NCBI GenBank assembly: GCA_003550325.1 | Contig: QKWP01000242.1 | Span: 309,861-373,860 of the forward strand | Source: Gigaspora rosea | Lineage: Eukaryota > Glomeromycota > Glomeromycetes > Diversisporales > Gigasporaceae | DNA: 64,000 nucleotides | Direction of reading: 5' to 3' | In this document: piece by piece, positions 1-11,943 of the stretch | How the letters are laid out: every line of letters starts with the position of its first letter | Numbering within the stretch: position 1 is the first letter of the stretch | Notes under the pieces: generated by a model | The model's input: only the letters and a program-made list of their open reading frames with translations | Database searches by the model: none | What the model was told of the DNA's origin: nothing | Made by a program: the position numbers and the translations under genes

Positions 1-1060
1 AAAAGATATATAAACCCTAGCTTTCTGACCTTCTACCCACAAGCTTTCTAGCTTAGACTCAGACTTCCCTTTCTCCTCCCTCCAATACTTAAATAATTGT
101 ATCTCTTGAATATTATTATCTAAATCAATAAAATATATCTTTGCTAAATAAATAATACTCTTATTAATTAATAAATATAAACTGAACCGCTCTAGTGAAG
201 TAATATTCCACTTCCACACCGCTTCATATCTTCTCTGACCCTTACAAGATCCCTGTCACTGTGTGCTGTATTGCAAGTACTATATAGAAGGCTATAGTCG
301 CTTGTAACAGAATAACAAAAATATGATGAATCATATAACAATGTAATATATAGATAGTATTTTGACGTAATAGCAAGAAAAATAAAATATAAATTTCTTT
401 TAAAAAAACATGAAGGCAAGAATATGTAAATTCTCATATGTACAAACCTGCACAGCGTCATGTGCTGCACAACTACCAAAATTTAATAATTAAATTCACC
501 AAATACAACTTCCACTCTGACATAATTGCAATGTACTAAATAAAAAGACCACAAAAATGAACAAATTTTGAATAAATATTTTAATGCTTCAAAAATTAAT
601 TTTTGAATACATGAGCTTTACACAAATACATAAATAAAAATTTAAATATTCAAGTTTAATAAACAATAATTTAACTAATATCATTATGCAAATAACTCAA
701 TGCATCTATAAGATCCTACTGTTTTGCACTGCATCAACACTGTGCAGATATCCTAATATGCTAAGTTTATACTGCTTTAATAACATCAATAAAAAAATAA
801 ATAAATAAAAACATAAAACAAGAACAAATACATGCAAAAAAAAAATTAAAAATATAAAAAATATACAAACGTTGATCGTACTGGTTCTGTGCTGTCATTT
901 TGCGCTGCACAGCTACTTTATTTCTAACCTTAAATGATATTGTTAGAACAAAAACAGGTTACACTTTGAGTATTGCTATAGTTCATCAAAATTACAAGTT
1001 GCAGCTTATTCTAGGTCTCGAATAAAATACCTTTCGCAACTTCATAAAAATGTAATGAAA
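1..1060. other. AT-rich non-coding stretch
   Basis: No convincing coding region on either strand; the short open frames lack any recognisable motif. A short motif around TGCTGCACA recurs near 460 and, in variant form, near 730 and 900. It may be the remnant of an old repeat but is too degenerate to name. Confidence 0.5.
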
Positions 1061-1242
1061 TTTCGATAGGTGTTAACTTTTTGTAATAATTTAAGTTTTT
1101 ATCAATTAAATTATAGAATTATAATTAAAATCACTCATGGTGATGATCACATGTTACACAACCAGATCAGAAGATCTTGTGTAATGCAAAAACTATTTAA
1201 ATTGTATTTTTTTCTTTTTTTTGTACTCTTTTATTTTACTAC

Positions 1243-1792
1243 AATTAATAAGTCATTATTTGTATCGTTGTTTATAGCATATCAGTTTCTTCGTTATCAT
1301 ATTGTCGCTTATGGTACCAGATCCTTCATTACTTATAGCATTTTGATTTCTTTGTCAACAGTTTCATTACTAGTATAGTTCCCAATTCCTTTTTACTAGT
1401 ATTGTCGTTAGGTTCTTATTTGTGCAGCTAAGTATTCTTTCTTTTTTTTTGTTTTTGGCGTTCTTGCAGTACTAACAATCTTCTTTTGTTTAGTAGTAAT
1501 GCCGTTAATAAGTTATTGTTTGTGTCGTCATTTATAGCATATCGGTTCCTTCATTATCATGTTGTCACTTATGGTGCTCTGATCCTTCATTATTTATAGT
1601 GTTTTGACTCTTTCGTCAACAGTTTTGTTGCTGGTATTGTTGTGTGTGGTATTCCAATTCCTTTTACTAGTATTGTCACATATAGTGCCTCAGTTTAGTC
1701 ATGTCATAATTTATGTTCTCATTTGTGCATCTAAGTATTCTTTTCTTTTTATTTTGTTTTTAGCGTTCTTGCAGTACTAACAATTCTTCTTT
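1243..1792. repeat. Two-copy tandem duplication (about 245-290 bp units)
   Basis: Unit A (about 1243-1487) and unit B (about 1503-1792) align through most of their length. Shared anchors include TTATAGCATATC, GATCCTTCATTA, TTTACTAGTATTGTC and the shared end TTCTTGCAGTACTAACAAT. The copies differ by many substitutions and small indels, so the duplication is old. Both units are T-rich on the plus strand and show no coding potential. Confidence 0.8.
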
Positions 1793-2325
1793 CGAATAGT
1801 GGGTGTTGTTCGGAATGGTCTAGTGAAATATGTTCATCATTGTTGCCAAGTTTTGTTGGTGTCATGATGGTGTGATTCATTGCAATAGTGTTTTGAATTT
1901 TTATTGGGTATTTTCTTCATTATGCTAATATGTTCCACTATATAAACACTTTCAATTGTTTTCTTTGTTAGACAGTAGTTATCAGATTTGAAGTCAATGT
2001 TGGGTTTTGCGTATAGATAAGTATTTCTGTTTTCATATTATGTTTTATATTTGTACAGTACCAATATTAGCTATTTATTTTTTTTTAGATTATAGTGTAA
2101 TCCGAAATAGGTGGTAGTTATGTCTCGCTTTTTTGATTCCATTGATAGACAATTTCGTTGTTGGTGCCAAGTTTTGTTGTACCGTATTTAGCGCTTTGTT
2201 TTGTTTTAGTGTGTACTGTTGTAATTCACTAGAATATTTTATTGTTGTGCTGCCATATTTATCGTGATGTGGTGCATTACAGTGTGTTTTTTTTAGGCTG
2301 TCTTGATATTGAGAGAAAATTAAGA

Positions 2326-2347
2326 TTAGGGTTAGGGTTAGGGTTAG
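2326..2347. repeat. Interstitial telomere-like TTAGGG tract
   Basis: Three and a half perfect TTAGGG units in a row, followed by degenerate TTAGGG-like words (GGTTTAGGGATAGG) to about 2370. Similar runs occur at 21140, 22408 and 39658, in two cases inside repeat elements. The motif is therefore more likely transposon-associated or an interstitial telomeric sequence than a chromosome end. Confidence 0.75.
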
Positions 2348-2349
2348 AA

Positions 2350-3369
2350 ATGGTTTAGGGATAGGTTTTTAGGTAAAAATAGTGAAGCGGAGGTGACAGC
2401 CAAAGCAAGCTACTGCAGAGTGTATTAAGTTTATGTGCAATATAGGTAATGAATGTGCGTTTTAGTTCTTTTATTAATAATTAAATATGTAATTAATAAT
2501 AACAATTTTAGTAATTATTATGTAATGTGTTGTACGGTTAATGGTATGGTTAATAAATTAAATTTTTTGGGTTACACAAAAGGGTGGTATAGTTAGAAAT
2601 ATTCTAAATTATAAATTCGAAATTTAAAAAAAAAGTTATAGAGAAATTAGAAATGAGTCGAAAAAAAAAAACAATTTATAATAATGTATGATACCTCATC
2701 AATAAATTTTCTATCCCTTGTTTACCTGAATGTTTATCAATTCGGAGCATTTAATCGCAACTTTTACTGTAATTCACATTTTTCCATAAAGCAGTTCCAA
2801 AACCATTAGAATTAACTATTGAAAGTTTAATAATTTATCCAATTCAATATAATCAATATTTCATCCGAAAGGCTTTTCTTAAAGCATCCTTTTGAAATAT
2901 TCACTGAATTAGAATACATTTAAAGTTTTTTAAAGTTAGCCTGAAAACTAAACACTAACTTTTTAATGTTAAGCAAATTACATTTAATTTATAAATATCA
3001 TAACTGATAAAAAATTTGAATCTGTTAGTCGATCATTACGCGTACTATATACGTGTAGCATCTATTATAACTTAATATAACCATATGGAGTGTCACGTAT
3101 TAAAAGGCCCAATACCAGGAACGCAGTCATGCAAATTGACGGAGTGTATGGTTACCTTCCATCTAGAATGATAGTTCGCAAAATCTTGCATTTGATTGGG
3201 CGTTAAAAGGCTATCATTTCACATGTCAATGTGCTGTGCTAGTGTAACATACTTCTACTGTTCGTGTATGAGCATACCGGTGTTTTTATGTTCAACTTTT
3301 TCTATTTTTAGTTAGTATTGTTATTTTATCGTTATTTATTTCTTATTTTGGCAAATTTTGTGGCATAGT
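2350..3369. other. Non-coding stretch with one copy of a CCAGGAACG repeat
   Basis: No gene seen. Positions 3113-3215 carry the order ACCAGGAACG, then GAGTGTATGGTTA, then TTGCATTTGATTG. The same order recurs at 58.97 and 59.29 kb, so this is a dispersed repeat copy. Nothing else recognisable. Confidence 0.45.
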
Positions 3370-3470
3370 CGGGTGATTGAATCTCCAAACGGGTGATCAA
3401 AGCCCCAAACGGGTGATCAAATCTCCAAACTGGTAATCAAATCTCCAGACCAAACGAGTGATTAAGCTCC
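3370..3470. repeat. 20-bp tandem repeat, about five units
   Basis: Units close to CGGGTGATCAAATCTCCAAA follow head to tail, with substitutions (GTGATTG, AGCCCC, TGGTAATC) and a small insertion in the last units. It is a degenerate minisatellite with no coding role visible. Confidence 0.8.
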
Positions 3471-3885
3471 CATACGAATTAAAAATATATAAGGGTTTGG
3501 TTTTAGCTTATGGAGGAAGAACAAGTAGGGTTGTGGATAGTATTTCTGTAATAATCCAATGTATTGATTCATATTAATAAAGAGGACCCTTATTCCCGTA
3601 ATTATGTGTGTTAGTTATCGTTTTAAACCATTACAATTTGTTCACGATCGAACTAAACCGGCCCAATTTCATCAAGCTCTCCCAACCGATCGTAACACCA
3701 GATTTGGTATTTGTGTTATTCTGAGAGCGCAGTAATATGTATCATATGGTGGAACAAAATCAGGTAAAATATTCTCTATCGTTATCAGACTGTCTTAAGA
3801 TTCAAATTGTATTTATTTTGATCTATTTCGATTTTATTGATTTTTTACTTAATATTCTATTCAGTAGCATCAACTCACCAAAAAT

Positions 3886-4222
3886 TACTTCACAGACAAT
3901 TTAGTTCGCAGAGAATTTAATTACGGGTAAGATTATTTTACAATCGATTTATTCACAAACAAGTTTGTTTTATTGGCAGTTATTTCAATGACATCAGATT
4001 TCACAGACAAATTAATTCTAGTCATTGTCGTTTAATTTACCGTAAATTCTCGAAATAGCGGGCATGGACGTTGTTTCGAGAATTTACGGTAAAGCTGGTG
4101 CAATTTATGAAGTAATTGTTGGCTAAATATATTGTCAACAAAATGAATTTGTCTGTGAATTAACCGTCTGTAGAATATCTTGTCTGTAATTAATTCTATG
4201 AATTAAGTTGTCTATAAAGTGA
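3886..4222. mobile_element. Foldback (inverted-repeat) element
   Basis: The left half, from CACAGACAATTTAG, aligns imperfectly with the reverse complement of the right half, ending near TTGTCTATAAAGTG, over roughly 160 bases. Words such as ACAGACAA recur within each arm. The centre is a perfect 20-bp hairpin (4036-4055 with 4074-4093). No open frame and no clear target duplication were found. Confidence 0.6.
4036..4093. repeat. Perfect 20-bp hairpin, 18-base loop
   Basis: TTTACCGTAAATTCTCGAAA at 4036-4055 is exactly complementary to 4074-4093. The perfect match stands out against the diverged flanking arms, which suggests a younger or conserved core of the surrounding foldback. Confidence 0.85.
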
Positions 4223-6457
4223 TTGTTAATGATTTAATACTAAATGTATAACAAAGCGAAAAGTGCAAAGATATAATGAAAATAAATTCGAACGGCTTAT
4301 TTGGTAATATAGTCGACCAGAATTATGACAAGTATTATAATGTTGGGCAACGGTATTGTGATCATCGATCACTGTAACAAAGACGATTTTATTAGTAGAA
4401 TTTAAGTGTTTATTGTATTACAATGAAAAAAGTAAAATTAGAGAATTATAAGTGTTAAACAATATATGTAATCGCAGAATTAATATAAATAGAAAGAGCA
4501 AAAGTTAGTCTTTTGACTGTAACGAATAAAGAGAAGAGAAGCGTATAGTTGCGCCTGAAAGTTGTTTCAGTGTGTGTCTTGTTCCAAGTGAGACGTTTAT
4601 AAATTGATAACCAGTTGAGCAAGATAACAGTTACATCACGTTCCTGGTTTTAGCGCGACTGCGTCGCGCAGCTACCCTAATTTGTAAAACATCAAATTTG
4701 TGATGATCTACAAATAGAAACGATTAAGAAATTTAATATTAGTGTCCCGTCATTAACATACCGTGAATGCTATCTACTATATTAGTCATGTTAGATTGAT
4801 GTATTTATATTCTTGGGAATTATTATCTTTATGACCCACACTTGGTATTGCTATTTATAGAGTTCTCACAAATAACCCTATACCGTATAGTCGTGTAATA
4901 ACACACATGGACGTCGCTTCGAAAATTTAATATTTTTCTTCATTCGAAAAGATATATTGTCAGTCAGAACAAAAAAAAATTAATAATAGCTAATGATCGA
5001 TCGCATAATTAATATAATTAGTGTAGTTTCATATCAAGTATATTTAACATCAGGCATATTTAACATAATTAGCATATGGATGAAACTATATAAGCAACAT
5101 ATATATATTTCTGTTAGTTCACGACTCATTAGAAGAGGTAATTATTCCCTTCGGCACTATATGAAAAAAAATGCACGCAGTAATATTTAAAGCGCATTAA
5201 AAGCACATTTATCTCTCTAAAATGAATTTATTGAAGGTGGTGACAAATGATATTGTTGTCAACTTTATTCGGTAAATATTGGTTTTTTTTCTTTTAAGAC
5301 AGTTATCTGGATATTTAAAATGAATAAGTACTGTAAAAGATTAAACTATAATATCAAGATAATTCAATATGAAAGTTATAGATATTTAATTCTCTATTAG
5401 GCATTATATAATTATATCTGCATTAATTTTATAGGTCAAAATCTAATTTATTTGAATTTAAGTAAGGTCAAAAGGCTTCTCGTTTATATTTGTATCAATA
5501 ACGATTACTTTACAGCTAAAAATATTGCCCTAATCTAATTTTTACTAGCACGATTTTTGCATATTTACGTACGCAAATTTTTCTATTTTTTTTTTTTTTT
5601 TTACCAAAAAAAAAAAATCAACGTAATATCAAAATCATCGAACAATATTTACTTCAATGGCTCTTATTTCAAATTGCTTCTTGTAGAATGTATTTATATT
5701 GCACAATAAATTTTTTAAATTAATTCATTTTAAAAAAATTTTATTTAATATTAAATAATGTCAAATATTCACACTTTACCTTTACGTTATAATATGACGC
5801 CTTCTCTCGATCATAAATTTATCTATAGATAGCCATCTGAAAAATCAGCTTATTAATGCGATGGCTTTTCTTGGTTAATTTTGTTTGCATTGACTATCGC
5901 GTTATTCTGATCTTTATTAGCAAACATGTAACAAGATACGCGTCGTGCAAATGCAGTGAGATATGCGAAATATAATTAATTTTTGTGTATCAAAATTTAG
6001 GACAGAATTTTAATGAAGTAGTCCTATAGCAAGTTAGTTAATTTTTTTTATTTTTACTACATGATAGAATCTCATGTTTTACCTACTTATGCATTGGAAT
6101 TATAATCAGATGATGTCTATCGTAAAAGGTTTGCTACAAAAACTTACAATTTATTATGGTGATGTACAGAATGTGGTTAAAGTTGGGTTACTACTAAAAT
6201 TCAGCAAGAGATTTTTTTATTAGGATTCGAAAGGTGGTTTCATTAACAAAATTATGAGCTACTGGCAATTTTGGAAAATTTTGAATTTTATCATCATTTT
6301 TAAGTTACATCTGATTTTATGATTTAATTGGAAATTTACCCAATCAGAGATGAGTTTACATACATCCAACATCTGCACCCTATTTATTTTTAATAAGCAT
6401 TGTATTTGAATATTTAACATAAGCTATTGAAGCTAAACTAGCCAATATATTTTATTA
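4223..6457. other. Non-coding stretch with dispersed repeat copy
   Basis: No gene was identified. It holds a small perfect hairpin at 4653-4669 (GCGCGAC / GTCGCGC) next to a reverse-oriented CCAGGAACG word, and a dispersed repeat at 5325-5825 listed separately. The rest is AT-rich and unrecognised. Confidence 0.45.
5325..5825 (+). repeat. Dispersed repeat, copy 1 of 2
   Basis: About 500 bases align with 43445-43930 in the same orientation. Shared words include TCAATATGAAAGTTAT, ATTCTCTATTA, CTGCATTAATTTTATAG, CTAATTTATTTGAATTTAAG, GCCCTAATCTAATTTT and AAAATCATCGAACAAT. No inverted termini or reading frame were seen. It could be a fragment of a larger element or a segmental duplication. Confidence 0.75.
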
Positions 6458-6470
6458 AAAGCAAGTCAAG

Positions 6471-6998
6471 TAGTGCTTGAATCCGTTCAAAAATCGCTGG
6501 ATTATCTACAGGATATATCTGTTTGCATCAGATAATGAAAATATATTTGCAGATAGTGGATATCTATTAAATTATCCGATATTTCAATTAATAATATAAT
6601 GCATTAATATTGGCATGAATAAATGACATACTTTATATGTAATATATAACTTTGATTAGAGAATTTTTTTTATAAATACGTATATTGTCTTGAGCATAGA
6701 ATTTTTTTATATTTCTTATTATTCATAATTGCAATGAATAGGAAAGATTTTTTTATCTGGGCAACCTCAAGCGAAGTTTCTCTGAATTGCTCAAATAATA
6801 ATATATACATTGATAATATTAATAAAATACATTCTGATTGTGATTTGTTATAAAAAAGTTCATTATATTTAAAAACGAATGTATTTTCGATTATTTCAAC
6901 GGATTTGGTCGGATAATGTATAAGCGGATATCGGAAATTCGCAACTATCTGAAAAATAGAGCAAATGGATAGTCGTTATCCACTGGATCCAAGCTCTA
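6471..6998. mobile_element. Short non-autonomous hAT-type element
   Basis: The ends TAGTGCTTGAATCC and TAGAGCTTGGATCC (right end reverse-complemented) form 14-bp inverted repeats with two mismatches, typical of hAT ends in starting TAG. The right end is directly followed by AAAGCAAG (6999-7006). The same 8-mer lies at 6458-6465, five bases before the left end, which fits an 8-bp target duplication with a small later insertion or a longer left end. Subterminal GGATAT/ATCCG words repeat inside. No transposase. Confidence 0.7.
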
Positions 6999-7006
6999 AA
7001 AGCAAG

Positions 7007-7699
7007 TTATTTATTTTTATTCAATTTCTTTTATTTGTGATCAAATATGTAAAACAAATATTCATTAATCGAAATTTAATCCTTCTTACTCATTAAATTA
7101 ATTAGTTTACGTTAATAAAAATATTTATGATAAGCTACTCGCTCCTCATTTTATTTCTTATTTGGGATGTTCTTAACACTTCACTTAATGAATCGAAGGC
7201 AAAATTCTAACAATTGAAAATTGAATAAACAAACAATGAGCTATCATTTCAATGAATAAAATATGAAGAGGTAGGCCATCTTTTTCTCCCATAAAGTTAT
7301 TTTGATTGGCTAAAATTTAAATTTGTATTTACATATTGAATTGCAACATTAGATAGGAGGCAAAATAAAAAAGTTGTAAAAGCTACATATTAAAGATAAA
7401 ACTTACCATGCTAATATTAAGGTGAAATAATTATTCGATTTAATTTATAAATATAATTGCTCTTTCTATGCATACTGGTTATTCTGGAAATCGAAAAGCA
7501 TAGGTGCGCTTGGTCATGTGGTTGGAATAATTCCGGACAGCCAAAGGTGCCGGAAATGAATTCAATTAAAGGACTTTAAGTCCGCAGAATACATTGAATT
7601 GGTAATTTTAAGTAATTAGTAATTTTAAGTAATTTGAACTGAAACGATGATATGCTCCCGGAAGATTAGCAAGTGAGATTGCACCAGGTATCATCGTAA
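7007..7699. other. Non-coding stretch before the DIRS element
   Basis: No gene seen. A palindromic GGACTTTAAGTCC lies at about 7570. The composition becomes less AT-rich from about 7500, perhaps marking the left part of the DIRS-type element, but no boundary is visible. Confidence 0.35.
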
Positions 7700-7740
7700 C
7701 AGTAGAGCGAGTGAGAAGCAGCATCAGCCGGTGGTTTCCC

Positions 7741-7826
7741 GCCTGCTCGAAGCAGGCCGGCTGTTAAATAGAAAAATGGCAGAATCAGGAGACTGTTCCA
7801 ATAATGAGTGTAAGATTCTGCCATTT
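7741..7826. repeat. Two adjacent hairpins near the DIRS 3' end
   Basis: GCCTGC-TCGAA-GCAGGC forms a perfect 6-bp hairpin at 7741-7757. AAATGGCAGAATC (about 7774-7786) pairs with GATTCTGCCATTT (about 7814-7826) around a loop of about 27 bases. They lie about 400 bases beyond the tyrosine recombinase stop. DIRS elements carry complementary terminal sequences, so a role in element replication or RNA 3' end formation is possible, but this is inference. Confidence 0.55.
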
Positions 7827-8229
7827 ATTATTACGACTTGTCACGCGTGGTGTTGCGTCGATGTTGCATGTCATGGGATCTGTAACTTACGCCGTTAGGC
7901 CATAGCTTACTGAATTGATGTTAGTGTTTGTTCAAAGTTCACAATTTATTTGTTGGTAAGACAGTTTGAAGACTTTGTATCGTGGTATTTATTGTTTGGT
8001 TTGTGCAGGATTTGTTCATTCACTTCGTTTTTTTTTTTTTTTTTTTACATACTTGACATCCTTATTTATTTGCATGTGCGGCACCTTGTATGTGTACATG
8101 TTCGTCAGTGGTTGTATGCCTGGAAACAGGTATGCTGTTCCCTTTATTTATCTGTTGATTCCTCTTTCCCCCTTTTTTTTTTTTTGCAGTTGGGGCGTCC
8201 GAGGCTCCATTAAAACTTGCGAGGGCGGC

Positions 8230-9156
8230 TCAATTGCAATATGCTTTTATCAGTATTGCGGCTATTGCAGCTGGGTGGGCCCGGATGAACCTATAGAATG
8301 AGTCCGAACTCCACCTCCCGATTTTTTGGATTAGAACGAGCTGGACCCCGTGCATGACCAGTTCGGTTGTACCCCCGGCCCTAAAACTGTGACCCGCTAT
8401 GTCTTCTGCTGGTAAGAGTTGTTTGAGTTTGTCAATGAAATGTCGTTTTGTTGCCCATGATCCGTCACCTCTGATGAACAACAATTCGCTTTTGTGTGCT
8501 AGTGGAGGGCTTGTCCTTTGAACAATGTAGGTTTTTAATGCGTTTATGGGGCATAGATCATCATAGGTTGGATTAATGGTGAGGGAGGTGCGTACCGCCG
8601 TTCTGTGATTTTTGGTGCGTGCTAATTGGATAGTGGCATATGTGTGTTGGCCAACCTTTTCGAATTTCAAAGCGCCAAGGGTTGGAACCTTGTCACAGTC
8701 CTGCCGTGTTGTGGGTAGGAGCTCGCCCAAGCGAGCCAAGCCGTAAAAGGCCGTTAAGGCTATTGCCCAGAACACGTTGTCATCAGGATTGTTAAAGTTT
8801 AAGTTTGCCTTTAGGGTACGTAGGTGATGCCTTGTGATGTGAGATTTTTGCTTGACAGGTTTGTGTGTGTGATTCTGGTCGATGGTTTTTAATAATTGGC
8901 TGACCAGTGGGTCGTCACGTGTTTCGTTCCAGTTGAAATGGTTCATTTTGTGGTGGTGTTTTAGCGCTGATAAATATGAGAGGAGGGTTGGTGGTGCGAC
9001 CCTTTTATGCATGTAGGTGATAAATTCTATTAGATGCTCTTTGGCAATTGGCCAGATGTTGCCTTGCGAGTTCATCCACTGATTGCCAACGGCTAATTCC
9101 TCATACTGTTTTACAGCCGATTTGTATGCTTTGTTTGTCTTTTCGTTTAGGCCCAA
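8230..9156 (-). CDS. DIRS-type tyrosine recombinase
   Basis: This 308-residue frame should catalyse integration of the retrotransposon cDNA circle by a transient 3'-phosphotyrosine link. The N-terminal 100 residues fit a SAM-like core-binding domain (TNKAYKSAVKQYEELA, then a helical stretch ending SYLSALKHHHK). The C-terminal catalytic domain shows the first arginine in ALTAFYGLARLGELL, the H-x-x-R motif in HSFRAGGTTEL, a tryptophan at the usual His/Trp position (IGRWSS), and the nucleophile region FYRFIRAHP. All key positions appear present. The reading frame stays open upstream of the first ATG (residues LPLDQQAARIL) and overlaps the end of the RT/RNase H frame, so the natural protein may be longer or made by frameshifting. 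It is the best preserved gene of the element. Confidence 0.85.
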   Translation of the reverse strand: MGLNEKTNKAYKSAVKQYEELAVGNQWMNSQGNIWPIAKEHLIEFITYMHKRVAPPTLLSYLSALKHHHKMNHFNWNETRDDPLVSQLLKTIDQNHTHKPVKQKSHITRHHLRTLKANLNFNNPDDNVFWAIALTAFYGLARLGELLPTTRQDCDKVPTLGALKFEKVGQHTYATIQLARTKNHRTAVRTSLTINPTYDDLCPINALKTYIVQRTSPPLAHKSELLFIRGDGSWATKRHFIDKLKQLLPAEDIAGHSFRAGGTTELVMHGVQLVLIQKIGRWSSDSFYRFIRAHPAAIAAILIKAYCN

Positions 9157-9239
9157 TATGCGTGCAGCTTGTTGGTCGAGTGGGAGTGTAGAAGTAGCGA
9201 TTTGACTGTTTGCTGCATTATGTGTAGGTGTAAGATCAC

Positions 9240-11004
9240 CTATTGAATTAGAGATGGAACCGTAGAAATTAGACTATCATATTTTGAAGGGACGATTGGT
9301 CGTAAGTAGCGTGCCGTAGGATTATTTCTTAGAAATTCTCTGTGCCCATTCCGTGAAAGTAAGTCCGCCTCCGAGTTTGCTTTGCCTGGAATGTATTCAA
9401 GCTTTACTGAAAAATTCTCCTGCATTTGGGCCTGATAAATTTTTGCAATAATCTCATTTATTTCTGTTTGTTTGCAATATCCATTGTGCATAGCTTTGGC
9501 GTTTGCCTGATTATCCATCCAAATTACGAAGCGTTTTTGTGTCCATATCGGTGAGAATGTCAATATGGCAATGAGTGTGGTCAGAAGCTCTCTTTCCTGA
9601 ATATTATGTTGGGACAAATCCACGTTCCGGGCTCAGTTGAAAGTTGTGAAGTATGATTGAAATGTTGCGCCACCACCAAGATTGGAGGCATCGGTGAACA
9701 AATTTTGTGTTGTTGGACTTAGCCAAGCCTGGTCTTCTATGAGGTGTATACCCGACCAACCCAGAAGTATTGTAATCCACTATCTGATGTCCGACTTCAT
9801 CAGACCATTAATCCTTATGTGGTACTTTGGTCCCTGTGCCGTGTTGAGGGCCTTAATCAGGCGCTGTATGAAGGGCCTGCCCTGTGGGATAACCTGACAT
9901 GCCCACATTAGAGAGCCAATTAATGATTGAAAATCTTTCCTAAAACAAAAACGCTTGTCCGTCCATTGTTCGAGTAGAGCAATTAATTTTTGTTTTTTCA
10001 CTGCAGGAACTGTGGCTGAGAATGTTTGTGTATCGATCTGGATGCCCAGAAAAGTGATCGAGGAACTTGGCCCTTCCAATTTTGACGGTTTGTGTGGAAT
10101 ATTCATAATACCAAGAATGTGAAGGAACTGTTCCAGTTCTTGCTGCCCATCCGTTTTTGATATAATAAGGAAGTCGTCAACATAATAAATGATTGACCAT
10201 ATTTCTTGTTGCACTGCTATCCAAGTTAACACATCCGCGAATCTGCAGAATATTCCACCAGATGCCCGGTTACCGAATGCCAAGGCCTTATCAAAGTATA
10301 ACTGACCCTCATGGCTTATGCCTTGTAGTACCTGGTCGACAGGGTGCACAGGAAGGATTCTGTATGCGTCTTGTATGTCGATTTTTGTTAGGTGGCACCC
10401 TTTGCCATAGTGAGTAATCCAGCGAATTGCATGACTGACGCCTTCATACTGTGTACTGAACTCGATCCTATCGATTCCGTCGTAAACACTAGCACCGAAG
10501 GGGACAAGAGGTGTGAAATTACCTGGTAGACCTTGGGGTTTGTGCCTTTTTTCTCTACTAGCCCGCACGGGTTCACCTAAAAAATTTGACAAGGCGGCTG
10601 GTTTTGGAGAAAGGGGCCACACATTCGACCCTGTTCTACCTCGATTTGAATATATGTCAAGAATGATGTTGGGTCGATTTCTATTGAGCTTAGGTTTCCC
10701 TGAATAGTCGTGGTCCTTTGGCCTTTGAAATTGAACCTAAAACCACTTTTAGGCCATTTAATAAATATGAGATGAAAGGCCTATTGGGATGTCCAGCTAT
10801 GAGATGCTCGAAAGCTCTTATATTAATCGGCATAGTGACGTTAAAGAAACTGGGATCGAGCTGCTTGAGGATTTCACTCTCGATGGGGGATAAAGGTATG
10901 TCACGTGGCGGGATCGATGTCAGAGTATTTTCAACTGATTGCAGACTAGGAGACTCATGCATTGTAATGCCACGAGCTAGTTTGAATTGCGATGGATATT
11001 TCAT
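9240..11004 (-). pseudogene. DIRS reverse transcriptase and RNase H (interrupted)
   Basis: An N-terminal frame (11004-10690, ending SKAKGPRLFRET) is followed after a frameshift by the RT core (10622-9780). The core shows KIDIQDAYRILPVHP (first catalytic Asp), ALAFGNRASGGIF and IIYYVDDFLIISK (the YxDD box). After a TAG at about 9777 the same protein continues with FTDASNLGGGAT (first RNase H Asp). Another stop follows, then the frame 9623-9240 with QERELL (Glu), IWMDNQANAKAM (Asp) and NSEADLLSRNG (last Asp). All RT and RNase H active-site residues can therefore be seen, but one frameshift and two in-frame stops separate them. This copy is probably dead unless some breaks are assembly errors. 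No DNA methylase domain of the kind some DIRS elements carry was seen. Confidence 0.85.
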
Positions 11005-11456
11005 GGAAAACCCTGTGGATGGAAAGAATAGGCGAAGTCTTGGTTAGCCGTGCTTGTTGAGAAGTGGGTGTAGAGTGTGGTTAATTCTACCATCGCCGTG
11101 AGTGAGCCCGATGTGCCGGTGTTAATACCCGACTTTTATGCAATCCCTTTATCCTTTTTTTTTTATATATGTCTTTTTTTTATACATATAGGCAGTAAGT
11201 TTCCGTGCATTGACAGTTGTATTACATTGTTGGCCCTTCGACCAGTGTTCCACCATATTGCAGTATTGTCATTGTTTCCTCTTTTTTTTCGTGTTGTTTA
11301 AGTATTTTTTTTTTTGACCTGCACGTACTGCTGCATCCATATACTATCCACATAACTACCGTTGCTTGGTATTAATATTCCTTGTGCTCATATTGTTCGT
11401 GAACTTATTGTTTTTTTTTATTATTTATTTATTTATTTTTTTTTATTTTATATATG

Positions 11457-11760
11457 GGGCCTTTGCAATAAAAAGAGCCGATACTGCCCAAAAATGAAAA
11501 TCAGGTTTTTGTTATATTCAGATAAATTTTGAAACGCGCTACATTTTTCAATTATGAGTGGCAATTGATTTGCATAATAAAAAATTAAGATATTTAAAAA
11601 AAATTTTCTTGGGAGCTTTGTACATCATGGGATTACCCAATATAATAGACTAATCAAATCACAAAAATTTTGATAAACCCGGATCAGTCCGAACAAAACA
11701 AACGTGATTTTCTCAAAATCATATATAAACCAGTATCGGCCCTTTCTACTGCAAAGGCCC
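11457..11760. mobile_element. Inverted-repeat MITE (GGGCCTTTGCA ends)
   Basis: The left end GGGCCTTTGCAATAAAAAG and the right end (CTACTGCAAAGGCCC) are inverted repeats. Similarity continues inward (GCCGATACTG / CAGTATCGGC) for about 30 bases. TATA-rich flanks on both sides prevent a unique target duplication, but TA is compatible. It lies inside the DIRS element between gag and RT and is about 300 bp with no coding frame. Confidence 0.8.
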
Positions 11761-11943
11761 TATATATATATATATTTATTAATGTTTTAATATTATTGTT
11801 ATTCAATGTTTGACAATATTATGGCTAATTTATTCATGATTTAGCATGTGCTTTCTCTGATGCCCCACTTTCAAGTGGGCCCTGCTTTTTTGAGCTATTT
11901 TTTTTGAAGCACCGCTGCTCATTGTGGTTTGTTTTCCTACATA

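Noticed and set aside
192..479. 95-codon open frame on the minus strand
   Set aside because: AT-rich, no domain or splice context, composition like non-coding neighbours.
1070..1378. 102-codon hydrophobic open frame
   Set aside because: It overlaps a T-rich tandem duplication; hydrophobicity follows from TTT/TTA codons, and the second repeat unit does not keep the frame.
2326..2347. Chromosome end or telomere
   Set aside because: Only 3.5 TTAGGG units with ordinary sequence on both sides; similar runs lie inside transposons in this window.
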